From: Chitinibacter bivalviorum
Lineage (GTDB): Bacteria > Pseudomonadota > Gammaproteobacteria > Burkholderiales > Chitinibacteraceae
Direction of reading: 5' to 3'
NCBI RefSeq assembly: GCF_013403565.1
Contig: NZ_CP058627.1
Location: 62,001 to 126,000, forward strand
Length of the DNA stretch: 64,000 nt
Under the pieces are notes generated by a model, which made no database searches, was not told the origin of the DNA, and saw only the letters and a list, made by a program, of their open reading frames with translations. This document shows, piece by piece, positions 37,040 to 44,887 of this stretch; position 1 is the first letter of the stretch; the number at the start of each line of letters is the position of its first letter. Position numbers and translations under genes: made by a program.

Positions 37040-37885
37040 ATGAACTCTTCTTATCCATATCATTTCACGCGTCGTTACGTTGGCAAACTCGAAGCCGTTA
37101 TTTTTGATTGGGCAGGTACGGTGCTCGACTTTGGTTCGTTTGCCCCGACACAAGTGTTGGTCGAGGCATTTGCCCAGATCGGTATTCACTTAACGCTCGA
37201 TGAAGCGCGCGGGCCGATGGGCTTAGCCAAGTGGGATCACATCAAAGCCGTTGGCCAAATGCCCAGCGTAGCGGCGCGCTGGCAAGCCCAGTTTGGCGCG
37301 GCGATGAATGACGCCGATGTGGATCGGATCTACGCGCTGTTTATGCCAATGCAAATCGAGCACGTTGGGCGCTTTTCGCTGCCGATACGCGGCGCAATCG
37401 AGACGATTACCCAACTTCGCCAGCGTGGGCTGAAAATCGGTAGCTGCACCGGCTATCCTCGCGCGGTGATGAATACACTACAGCCGATTGCGGCCGATTA
37501 CGGTTTTGTACCCGATCATATTGTGGCGGCTGATGATTTGAAAGCGGGGGCTCGCCCGGGGCCGTGGATGGCCTTGGCCAATGTCATCGAGCTGGGTATT
37601 GGCCACGTCGCCGCATGCGTCAAGGTCGACGACACGATACCCGGCATTAGCGAGGGTCTGAACGCCGGCATGTGGACGGTGGGTTTGGCGATCAGCGGCA
37701 ATGAAGTAGGCCTGACGCAAGACGAATGGGACGCGCTCGATATTGAGCAGCAAGAGCAAAAGCGCGATCAAGCCAGCCGCAAATTAGCACAAGCGGGCGC
37801 GCATTATGTCATCGACTCGATTGCTGATTTGCTGCCGGTGCTCAATGAGATCGAGCTGCGCATGGCGGCAGGTGAGCAACCATGA
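37040..37885 (+). CDS. phnX: Phosphonoacetaldehyde hydrolase
   Basis: HAD-superfamily enzyme that cleaves the C-P bond of phosphonoacetaldehyde, giving acetaldehyde and phosphate. The nucleophile is Asp23 in [13 protein letters not shown], and the Schiff-base Lys64 in [13 protein letters not shown] is 41 residues later, as in the Bacillus enzyme. The [12 protein letters not shown] and [18 protein letters not shown] motifs are conserved. Length is 281 residues. TTAGGAAATAAA precedes the ATG. It follows phnW by 21 bp and overlaps the next gene by four bases. Confidence 0.95.
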   Translation: MNSSYPYHFTRRYVGKLEAVIFDWAGTVLDFGSFAPTQVLVEAFAQIGIHLTLDEARGPMGLAKWDHIKAVGQMPSVAARWQAQFGAAMNDADVDRIYALFMPMQIEHVGRFSLPIRGAIETITQLRQRGLKIGSCTGYPRAVMNTLQPIAADYGFVPDHIVAADDLKAGARPGPWMALANVIELGIGHVAACVKVDDTIPGISEGLNAGMWTVGLAISGNEVGLTQDEWDALDIEQQEQKRDQASRKLAQAGAHYVIDSIADLLPVLNEIELRMAAGEQP

Positions 37886-39303
37886 ACAGCGCAGTCGATG
37901 CCGAGCAAAGTGAATTTCGCCCATGGTGGTTTGCCGAGGCTTTAAAAGGCGAAGCAGCGAGCCATCGGCCACCGCTGACAGGCAATGTCGATGCCGATGT
38001 CTGCATTGTCGGCGGCGGCTATACCGGCTTGTGGACGGCGATCCAGCTCAAAATGAGTGAGCCGCAGCTCAAAATTGTGCTGCTGGAAAAAGACCTATGC
38101 GGTAGTGGGGCATCGGGTCGCAACGGCGGTTGCGTGTTGACCTTGGCGCCCAAATATCTGACGTTAAAGCGCCTGTTTGGTGAGGCCGAGGCGGCGCGCA
38201 TTGTGCGTGGCTCGGAAGAAGCGGTGTACGCCATACGTGATTTTTGTGAGCAATATGGCATTGACGCGCAATTGCGGCTCGACGGCGCCATTTACACCGC
38301 GACCAATCGCGCGCAGCAAGGTTGTATGCAAGCCGTGCTCGACGCCTTGGAGCAGCAGAAAATCAATAGCTGGAGCCCAATGGCTGCGCCCAATGTGCAG
38401 CAACAAACTGGCTCGGCCAAGCACATCGAAGGACATTTTTCGCCCGTAGCGGGGAGCGTACAACCGGCCTTGCTGGTGCGGGGCTTGGCGCGCGTGGCCG
38501 AGTCGATGGGCGTGGTGATTTACGAGCATACGGCCATGCAATCACTCGACTACGGCACGATCGCCAAGGTCAACACTTCGCAAGGCCAGGTACGGGCTGG
38601 CAAAGTGGTGTTGGCGCTCAATGCGTGGATGGCGAGTCAATTTCGCCAGTTTGAGCGATCCATCGCGATTGTGTCGTCTGATATGGTCATTACCGAGCCA
38701 TGCCCTGAGCTGATCACGCAACTTGGCCTAGCTCACGGCGCATCGGTGTGCGACTCGCGCATTTTTGTGCACTACTATCGCAGCACACCCGATGGCCGCT
38801 TGATGCTGGGCAAGGGCGGCAATACCTTTGCTTTTGGCGGGAAAATGCTCGCCGAATTCGATCAGCCTAGCCGCTATCGGGCGGCTTTGCGCGATAGTCT
38901 GCAGCAGTTTTTCCCGTCGCTCGCCAAGGTCAAAATCGCCGACTCATGGAATGGTGCGTCCGATCGCTCGGTCACAGGGTTGCCTTTCTTTGGCCGCCTC
39001 GATCAGCAAGAAAATATCTTTTATGGCTTTGGCTATTCGGGCAATGGCGTGAGCACCTGCTATCTGGGTGGGCAAATTTTAGCCAGTATGGTGCGGGGTG
39101 AGCAGGGCGGTTGGGGGCAATGTGCATTAGTGAGTGGGCCGCTGGGTTATTTTCCGCCTGAGCCGATTCGCTGGCTGGGCAGCCTGCTGGTGCGTAATGC
39201 CATACGCCGCAAAGAAAACGCCGAAGACCATGATAAAGCGCCGTTCTGGATTGATCGATTTTTGGCACGCTTTGCCGCTGCGGCTGGGAAATCAGATAAA
39301 TAA
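37882..39303 (+). CDS. FAD-dependent aminophosphonate oxidoreductase (DAO family)
   Basis: A 473-residue D-amino-acid-oxidase-like flavoprotein: the FAD motif [17 protein letters not shown] is near residue 34, [13 protein letters not shown] follows, and [16 protein letters not shown] lies near the C-terminus. Proteins of this kind are found in phosphonate clusters and are thought to oxidise N-methylated or other aminophosphonates to phosphonoacetaldehyde, feeding PhnX. Its four-base overlap with phnX supports that role. The precise substrate is inferred, not read from the sequence. Confidence 0.75.
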   Translation: MNSAVDAEQSEFRPWWFAEALKGEAASHRPPLTGNVDADVCIVGGGYTGLWTAIQLKMSEPQLKIVLLEKDLCGSGASGRNGGCVLTLAPKYLTLKRLFGEAEAARIVRGSEEAVYAIRDFCEQYGIDAQLRLDGAIYTATNRAQQGCMQAVLDALEQQKINSWSPMAAPNVQQQTGSAKHIEGHFSPVAGSVQPALLVRGLARVAESMGVVIYEHTAMQSLDYGTIAKVNTSQGQVRAGKVVLALNAWMASQFRQFERSIAIVSSDMVITEPCPELITQLGLAHGASVCDSRIFVHYYRSTPDGRLMLGKGGNTFAFGGKMLAEFDQPSRYRAALRDSLQQFFPSLAKVKIADSWNGASDRSVTGLPFFGRLDQQENIFYGFGYSGNGVSTCYLGGQILASMVRGEQGGWGQCALVSGPLGYFPPEPIRWLGSLLVRNAIRRKENAEDHDKAPFWIDRFLARFAAAAGKSDK

Positions 39304-39347
39304 GGTGAATTAATTGTTAAATCGTGAATTGGGTAATTGCTAATTAT

Positions 39348-39403
39348 TTTTCATCAAACAGTCATTGAAAAGTAGCTGAATATTCATTGAGTATATTTAT
39401 GCT
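39348..39403 (+). promoter_or_regulatory. Candidate Pho box before the glycerophosphodiesterase gene
   Basis: Units starting 11 bp apart: TTTTCAT (39348), CAGTCAT (39359), AAGTAGC (39370, poor), TATTCAT (39381). Ten bases after the last unit is TATGCT (39398-39403), a fair -10. The geometry equals that of the alkaline phosphatase promoter, although the units are degenerate. Confidence 0.55.
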
Positions 39404-39436
39404 ATTGAATTCTGTTTAATTTTAAATTGATGCCTT

Positions 39437-40651
39437 ATGTTAAAGCCCATTCTGATTTCAATTGCTGTTGCGTCTACATTAACCGCATGTGGTGGCGGCA
39501 GTATACCAAGCTCCACCACACTAGTTCAAACCGCGGCTAAACCCTTTCTGACCTTAAATGGCCAGCAGCCTTTGGTGGTCGCGCATCGCGGCGCTTCGGG
39601 TTATATCCCTGAGGAAACGTATGAAGCGTATGTACGGGCAATTGAATTGGGCGCTGATGCGATTGAGCCGGATTTAATTTCCACCAAAGACGGTGTTTTA
39701 ATTGCGCGCCATGACCCGAATCTGGCGTATAGCACGGATGTGGATAAGCATCCTGAATTCGCTAATCGCAAAAGAACGCAAGTGGTCGATGGTGAATCAC
39801 AAACTGGCTGGTTTGCCAGCGATTTTACATTGGCCGAAATTAAAACCTTGGGCGGTATTTCTACGGATGCCGAGCGTCCGCAGCAATTTAATGGCCAATA
39901 TAAAATTGTTACATTCCAAGAAATTATTGATTTGGCCAAGGCCAAATCAACGTCAACGCGCGTGATTGCGGTGTATCCGGAAACTAAAAACCCAACGTAT
40001 CACCGCGCAATTGGCTTGCCTTTGGAAGATAAACTGATCGACATGATTAAAGCCGCTGGCTGGAATAGCAAAACCGCGCCGATTTACGTGCAAAGTTTTG
40101 AGCCCAGCAGCTTGAAATACCTGAAAAGCAAAGGGCTCAATACCAAGTTAATTCAGCTGATCGATGCTGATGATGTCGACATGAAAACGGGCAAACTGAC
40201 TTTTGCTGCACCGTATGACAAGCCTTACGATTGGGCCGTCGCCGGGGATAAACGCCTGTTCAGCGATATGGTTACACCAGCGGGCTTGGCTGAAATCAAA
40301 ACCTACGCCGATGGCATTGGCCCGTGGAAACCGTACATTATGTCGGTGAAGGGTACGTTTGGCGCCGATGGTAAGCAGCTTGATGTGAATGGCGATGGCA
40401 AAATCAATTATGCCGACGCGACGAGCCTGCCACCAACGACGCTGATTGCCGATGCGCACAAAGCCGGTTTGATGGTGCATGCCTACACTTTCCGCAACGA
40501 ATCACGCCGCATTCCGGCTGATTTCAAAAATGATCCGAAAGCTGAATACAAAGCCTTCTATCGTTTAGGCTTGGACGGTGTGTTCTCTGACTTTGCCGAC
40601 ACGGCAATTGCCGCGCGCACCGAATACGTGCAAGAGCTGCAAGCGAAGTGA
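39437..40651 (+). CDS. Glycerophosphodiester phosphodiesterase, lipoprotein
   Basis: A 404-residue GlpQ-like enzyme that hydrolyses glycerophosphodiesters to glycerol 3-phosphate and an alcohol. The signal peptide ends in the lipobox LTAC (Cys18), with a GGGS start like that of the lipoprotein alkaline phosphatase. The TIM-barrel active site shows VVAHRGASGYIPEET, GADAIEPDLISTKDG and ARHDPNL, and later VQSFEPSSLKYL. It would act on headgroups released from phospholipids. It has its own candidate Pho box and terminator. Confidence 0.92.
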   Translation: MLKPILISIAVASTLTACGGGSIPSSTTLVQTAAKPFLTLNGQQPLVVAHRGASGYIPEETYEAYVRAIELGADAIEPDLISTKDGVLIARHDPNLAYSTDVDKHPEFANRKRTQVVDGESQTGWFASDFTLAEIKTLGGISTDAERPQQFNGQYKIVTFQEIIDLAKAKSTSTRVIAVYPETKNPTYHRAIGLPLEDKLIDMIKAAGWNSKTAPIYVQSFEPSSLKYLKSKGLNTKLIQLIDADDVDMKTGKLTFAAPYDKPYDWAVAGDKRLFSDMVTPAGLAEIKTYADGIGPWKPYIMSVKGTFGADGKQLDVNGDGKINYADATSLPPTTLIADAHKAGLMVHAYTFRNESRRIPADFKNDPKAEYKAFYRLGLDGVFSDFADTAIAARTEYVQELQAK

Positions 40652-40665
40652 TTGTCTAGTCGCGC

Positions 40666-40695
40666 AAAAAACCGCCAGCATTGCTGGCGGTTTTT
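40666..40695 (+). terminator. Intrinsic terminator after the glycerophosphodiesterase
   Basis: AAAAACCGCCAGC-ATT-GCTGGCGGTTTTT; also symmetrical enough to stop the opposite strand. Confidence 0.93.
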
Positions 40696-40759
40696 ATTTG
40701 AATTCTTGCATGGGTATATCAATGAAGTCTTTGCTGTCCAAGCTGTTTATCAATATACG

Positions 40760-41083
40760 TCAAGGCAACGTGACAATAATGAAAATTAAAGCCGGTAAAA
40801 AAACCAGCACCAGCATCGCTAGATAAGCGGATTTTCGGGCATTCAAACTGCGCAACAGCAAAGCAAACGACAGTGCAGCAAACCCTAAGCTGGCCAGCGC
40901 AATCCAGGTGGATGGCGAGCCTGTCACCCACGAGACCGCACCGCTTTTTCCTTTGAGCGCAATGCCATTTTCCAATAGCGTCAGCCACGCCATGACCAGA
41001 AAAAAGACGCCCATAATGGCAGTGATTAATCGTTCTGCGCTGCGATCTGCTTGGGGAGCTGCTTTGGGCGATTTTCCAGACAT
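40760..41083 (-). CDS. Small membrane protein of unknown function
   Basis: A 107-residue protein with a charged N-terminus and three predicted TM segments (about residues 20-40, 58-80 and 86-106). No known domain is recognised. It begins three bases after the stop of the TPR-GGDEF gene, so it is the last member of that leftward operon. A role in anchoring or signalling for the GGDEF protein is only a guess from position. Confidence 0.6.
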   Translation of the reverse strand: MSGKSPKAAPQADRSAERLITAIMGVFFLVMAWLTLLENGIALKGKSGAVSWVTGSPSTWIALASLGFAALSFALLLRSLNARKSAYLAMLVLVFLPALIFIIVTLP

Positions 41084-41086
41084 GAC

Positions 41087-42670
41087 TTATTTTGCCGCAT
41101 GCAAAGGCTCAGGCTGCCAATTGGGTGCTTGGCTAAGCCAGATGCAATTGCGGCCATGGTCTTTGGCCTGATACAGCGCGGCGTCGGCTAATTGTAGTAA
41201 TTGCTGGCCGGTGTGCTGATTGGAATAAGCCAGCCCCATGCTGGCGGTGACGGGGCGATTGTTGAGGATTTCCGCCCAAGTGTAATGCGCAATCGCGGCG
41301 TGAATGCGGTTGACGATGCGAATGGCAGTGGGTAAATCGATGTCGATGATAATGCCAACGAATTCCTCGCCGCCGTAGCGCGCGATAAATTCATCGGCTT
41401 TGCGGCAACAGGCCGACAAGATTTTGCCCAAGGTCGCGATTACCGCGTCGCCGGTGGTGTGGCCATAGTTGTCGTTAATCGATTTGAAATGGTCAATATC
41501 GACAATGAATAGCGCGATGTTTTTTTGCGCGGGCAAGTCGGCGAGTTTGAGCTCCAGCGCGCGGCGGTTTTGCATACCGCTGAGTGCATCTTGATACGCA
41601 ATACCGCTTAGGCGGCGCATTTCTTCGTCTTGCGCATCCAGCGTATTGGCCAGCGCCATATTCATCGCATTGAGCCACGCCAGCCCCATTTTTTCATTGA
41701 TTCGGCGCAGTAGCCGTTTGGGCGCGTCGAGCTTGGGATTGTATTGATCGGCGACGATTTCTTCGGTGTAACGATTGGCGGCGCTGAGATGCTCAAACGC
41801 GGCTGCGAGTTGTAGCTGGCGTTTGTGGTAGCGATAAGCGAGCAGGTGGATGCGTTCACATAATGGTACATCGTGCACCACAATCGCGGTATCGAGCGCC
41901 TTATTCACTGCTTGTGTAAATGCGTCACTCGCCTGCATCTGATCATGCGCCTCGGCGATGGCGTACTGAATTTGCGCTAATGCCCAATGAAAATGGATCT
42001 GCTCGGCCAAGCGCTCGGCAGCGATTAATTCATGCAAGGCTTCGCTGGGGGCTTGGATTTTCAATAAGCACATGCCGCGATACAGCATGGCTTCGGCATG
42101 CCATTGTGGGTCGCCGTATTTCAAAATCGTGTTGTGCCCCGCACCGAGCACGGCTAAAGCTTCATCAAATTGCGCCAAAGCGATGCAGTCTTTGGCTAGG
42201 CACAAATAACTTTGCGCTTTGCCACGACCTTCTTTCACGAGCAAAGCCAATTCCAGCGCCTGCAGATGGTATTTTTTCGCCCCTTCATAATCATCAGTGC
42301 GCCAAAATGATTTGCCAATGCCATTAAGGCCATTGATGGCGTATTCATAGTTTTGCAGGCTGGTCGCGCGGATAAATAGGCGTGACCAAATTTGCAGTAA
42401 TTCCTGTTGGGGCGATAGCACTAGCGCGACATTGCCGTATTCTTCTAGCGTGGCCATTTCCAGCACAGGCTGATTTTGGATGTGCTGCAAAAGCGCGGCA
42501 TAACGCGGTAGGGTTTGCCGAAATTGCCCCTGACGATCGAGGATTTTTAGCTCCAGCAGCGTCAGCTCATTTTTGCGAGCGGGATCGGTTTCGCGCTGCA
42601 ATTGCTGTTTCACTTCAAACAAAACAGCATCGGGCTCGGCATCGAGGCGCTGGTAGAGTTCATCCAGCAT
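41087..42670 (-). CDS. Cytoplasmic TPR-GGDEF diguanylate cyclase
   Basis: A 527-residue protein without signal or TM segments. Residues 1 to about 330 are tetratricopeptide-like helical repeats (for example GLNGIGKSFWRTDDYEGAKKYHLQALELA), followed by a coiled coil and a C-terminal GGDEF domain (about 355-515). The active-site motif is IARYGGEEF with DIDHFKSINDNYGH, so cyclic di-GMP synthesis is likely. An I-site RxxD is not in the standard register (RKAD is one residue further upstream). Its start overlaps the previous gene by 11 bases. The TPR part probably senses protein partners or peptides. Confidence 0.88.
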   Translation of the reverse strand: MLDELYQRLDAEPDAVLFEVKQQLQRETDPARKNELTLLELKILDRQGQFRQTLPRYAALLQHIQNQPVLEMATLEEYGNVALVLSPQQELLQIWSRLFIRATSLQNYEYAINGLNGIGKSFWRTDDYEGAKKYHLQALELALLVKEGRGKAQSYLCLAKDCIALAQFDEALAVLGAGHNTILKYGDPQWHAEAMLYRGMCLLKIQAPSEALHELIAAERLAEQIHFHWALAQIQYAIAEAHDQMQASDAFTQAVNKALDTAIVVHDVPLCERIHLLAYRYHKRQLQLAAAFEHLSAANRYTEEIVADQYNPKLDAPKRLLRRINEKMGLAWLNAMNMALANTLDAQDEEMRRLSGIAYQDALSGMQNRRALELKLADLPAQKNIALFIVDIDHFKSINDNYGHTTGDAVIATLGKILSACCRKADEFIARYGGEEFVGIIIDIDLPTAIRIVNRIHAAIAHYTWAEILNNRPVTASMGLAYSNQHTGQQLLQLADAALYQAKDHGRNCIWLSQAPNWQPEPLHAAK

Positions 42671-43745
42671 ATTGCACCTGTGAGAGTTGTTGGCGCAGTA
42701 GCAAATTTTCCAAGGTCAAATCGAGCAAGCGCTGCCGACTCGGCGTCATCACTGCGGCACGTTGATGCAAATGCTGTAATTCTTCGCCGCGCTTGATGCG
42801 ATATTGTTCGAGTTGTTTTAAGGCCTCGTCCATTTGCGCGCGCTGATATTCGAGCTCGGCATGCAGTTGGTACAGCTCGGCAGGGCAATACGAGCCTTGC
42901 TGCTCGTTCAGATCGGTCATTTGTTTGAGCAGCGAGCAGGCTTGCTCAAGTTGGCCATCTTCGGCGTACAAGCCGGCCAGCAGTTTGGCGATCACCGACG
43001 CACCCCAGTAATAGCCGAGCGCAAAGCATTGTGTGCTTAAATTTTGTAGCGCCGCCAAACCTGCGGCACGTTGCCCAGCTTGCAACAGCAGCCGCGCTTC
43101 ATTCACTTGCAAATCAATGCGCCAAGCGGGATCGATCTGATCGTCAATTAAGCCATTGATCTGCTGGCAGACTTTGCGCGCTTGCTCGTAGTGCTCGCAT
43201 GTCATCAGTAAATGCAGCCAATGCAAACCGGCTTTGACGACCTGAAACGCATCGCCAATCATCAAGGCGCGGCTAAACGCCAGTTGATACACTTGCCCAG
43301 CTTGCTCATATTGCTGGCCCAACAGGTAAATCTCACCCACGCCGAGGCACGCATCGATTAATTGCAGATTCATCGCCTGCTGCATCGCCAAGTCGAGCAC
43401 CTGCATCCAATGATTCAGAGCGAGGCTGAAATTGCCTTTTTCACGTGCCACCAAGGCTTGTAGCTGAAATAAATACACCCTTAATGCAATTTGCTCCGTC
43501 TCGTTCAGACGCGGGTCATCCATGTGTTTGGCCGCACGTCGTGTTCGATTGAGCGCCGCCGAAAATCGATGTTCGGCGTAATCACAACGGGCAATATAAA
43601 ACTCGATCAACAGCTGATGATAAAAGTCGCCCGCCGCAATCGATAGCGCACTGGCCTGCTTGAGCAGCGGCAAAGCCTCATCCGTACGCCACAGGCGCAT
43701 CTGGTCGAGCGCTTGATCAATCAGTGATTTGATCTGCTGTTTCAT
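42660..43745 (-). CDS. All-helical TPR-like partner protein
   Basis: A 361-residue protein made of TPR-like helical hairpins (for example LLGQQYEQAGQVYQLAFSRAL and AGLYAEDGQLEQACSLLKQM), ending in a coiled-coil-like segment LLDLTLENLLLRQQLSQVQ. No enzymatic domain is present. Its last 11 bases overlap the start of the TPR-GGDEF gene, so the two are translationally coupled. It looks like the sensory half of its neighbour without the GGDEF domain, and may regulate it by heterodimerising. No family name is assigned. Confidence 0.7.
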   Translation of the reverse strand: MKQQIKSLIDQALDQMRLWRTDEALPLLKQASALSIAAGDFYHQLLIEFYIARCDYAEHRFSAALNRTRRAAKHMDDPRLNETEQIALRVYLFQLQALVAREKGNFSLALNHWMQVLDLAMQQAMNLQLIDACLGVGEIYLLGQQYEQAGQVYQLAFSRALMIGDAFQVVKAGLHWLHLLMTCEHYEQARKVCQQINGLIDDQIDPAWRIDLQVNEARLLLQAGQRAAGLAALQNLSTQCFALGYYWGASVIAKLLAGLYAEDGQLEQACSLLKQMTDLNEQQGSYCPAELYQLHAELEYQRAQMDEALKQLEQYRIKRGEELQHLHQRAAVMTPSRQRLLDLTLENLLLRQQLSQVQYAG

Positions 43746-43892
43746 GGGCGGATAGACACACGATGGGATGAATTTGTTTATAGCCAGTCGGGGCTGGATG
43801 CGCCAATGGCGGGAGACGTGTGGAGAGGCTGGACGATGGCGGCGGGGGTAACGTGCGCGGCGGTATTGTGGTTTGCTTGCTTGAATATAATT

Positions 43893-43943
43893 ATGGGTAT
43901 ATCAATAGGATTCAATTAAATCATGATCTATAGTTATATACCC
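43893..43943. repeat. Inverted ATGGGTATAT motif pair
   Basis: ATGGGTATATCAAT (43893-43906) faces TTATATACCCA (43934-43944) in the 220-bp gap between the TPR gene and the GntR gene. The same 14 bases recur at 40710-40723, and 13 of them in reverse at 35833-35845, all in island intergenic regions. Possible binding site; function unknown. Confidence 0.45.
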
Positions 43944-43965
43944 AAGGTTGGTTGCTCGGGCTGAA

Positions 43966-44679
43966 TTAGTTTTCTGGCTCAATCAATAGCTGCACCGCGT
44001 TGGCGGCAAAGCGCGTGATGCCATATTCGATCACTTCACCTTTTTCATCCTGATACACGCTCTCGACATACAGCACGGGCTGGCTTTTGGGTTGGGCAAG
44101 CTGAACCGCCACTTCGGGGCGGGGCATACGGGCGGTGATGCGGGATAGTTTGCGCGAGATATTTTGTATCCCTACGGCGCGCAGCGCTTCGCTCATCACG
44201 CCATTTTGGATGAGGCGTTCGGTAAATCCGGCAAAGCGCGGCAGTGGCAAGTATTCGGTGCAAACGCCAACGATTTGCTCCTCGACGTAATCGAGCGCGT
44301 CGATTTTTAGCACTTCACTCCCGGCAGGAATTTCGAGCATGTTGCAAATGTCGTCATTCGCCACGATGATTTCGTGCTGCAATATTTTGCTCTGCCCGCT
44401 AAGGCTTTGCGCCGCCAGACTGTGCGAAAAGCGTTCTTTGCGACCCATGCGATACGCGATTAAGTCTTCTTGCACAAACGTGCCGCGTCCTTGCTCGATC
44501 CGCACCAGCCCTTGCGCTTCAAGCTCTTGCAGCGCGCGGCGTACCGTATGGCGATTAACGGTAAAGCGCTCGGCCAGCAGCGGCTCAATCGGCAATTGGC
44601 CAGTCAGGCTTTTCTGATTGATCTCTACGGCAAGCGTAGCGGCGATTTGCTGCCATTTGGCGGGGTTTTTGGCGGACAT
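43966..44679 (-). CDS. GntR/UTRA-family transcriptional regulator (PhnF/PhnR-like)
   Basis: A 237-residue regulator with an N-terminal winged helix (PLLAERFTVNRHTVRRALQELEAQG, then VRIEQGRGTFV) and a C-terminal UTRA ligand-binding domain ending VESVYQDEKGEVIEYGITRFAAN. This HutC-type architecture is shared by PhnF and other phosphonate regulators. It is divergent from the phospholipase gene, and the interval holds three copies of CATCTAGATG. It probably represses the island and responds to a phosphonate or a breakdown product. The ligand is not predictable. Confidence 0.85.
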   Translation of the reverse strand: MSAKNPAKWQQIAATLAVEINQKSLTGQLPIEPLLAERFTVNRHTVRRALQELEAQGLVRIEQGRGTFVQEDLIAYRMGRKERFSHSLAAQSLSGQSKILQHEIIVANDDICNMLEIPAGSEVLKIDALDYVEEQIVGVCTEYLPLPRFAGFTERLIQNGVMSEALRAVGIQNISRKLSRITARMPRPEVAVQLAQPKSQPVLYVESVYQDEKGEVIEYGITRFAANAVQLLIEPEN

Positions 44680-44729
44680 CGAATATCAGAGCGCGATTCA
44701 AAAGCGTGATTATAGTGCGATTCGATGAC

Positions 44730-44739
44730 ATCTAGATGA
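44730..44739. promoter_or_regulatory. CATCTAGATG operator, regulator side
   Basis: Perfect 10-bp palindrome, 51 bp upstream of the GntR gene start, in a position suited to autoregulation. Confidence 0.72.
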
Positions 44740-44820
44740 GTGAGTTCGAGTTCGCTGTCAATTTTATTCAGGATGATTTGGGATATCCCGCATTGCTAAT
44801 TTGAAAATTAATCAAAAAAT

Positions 44821-44856
44821 CATCTAGATGTTACCCGATTGACATACATCTAGATG
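44821..44856 (+). promoter_or_regulatory. Phospholipase promoter with two CATCTAGATG operators
   Basis: CATCTAGATG occurs at 44821-44830 and 44847-44856. Between them is TTGACA (44839-44844), a perfect -35 hexamer, so one operator lies just upstream and the other in the -35/-10 spacer. The -10 is unclear (TATGCC at 44859 or a few bases later). Repression of the phospholipase by the adjacent GntR protein is strongly suggested. Confidence 0.72.
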
Positions 44857-44887
44857 AGTATGCCTGTTTTCTAAAAGGGGGGAGAAA

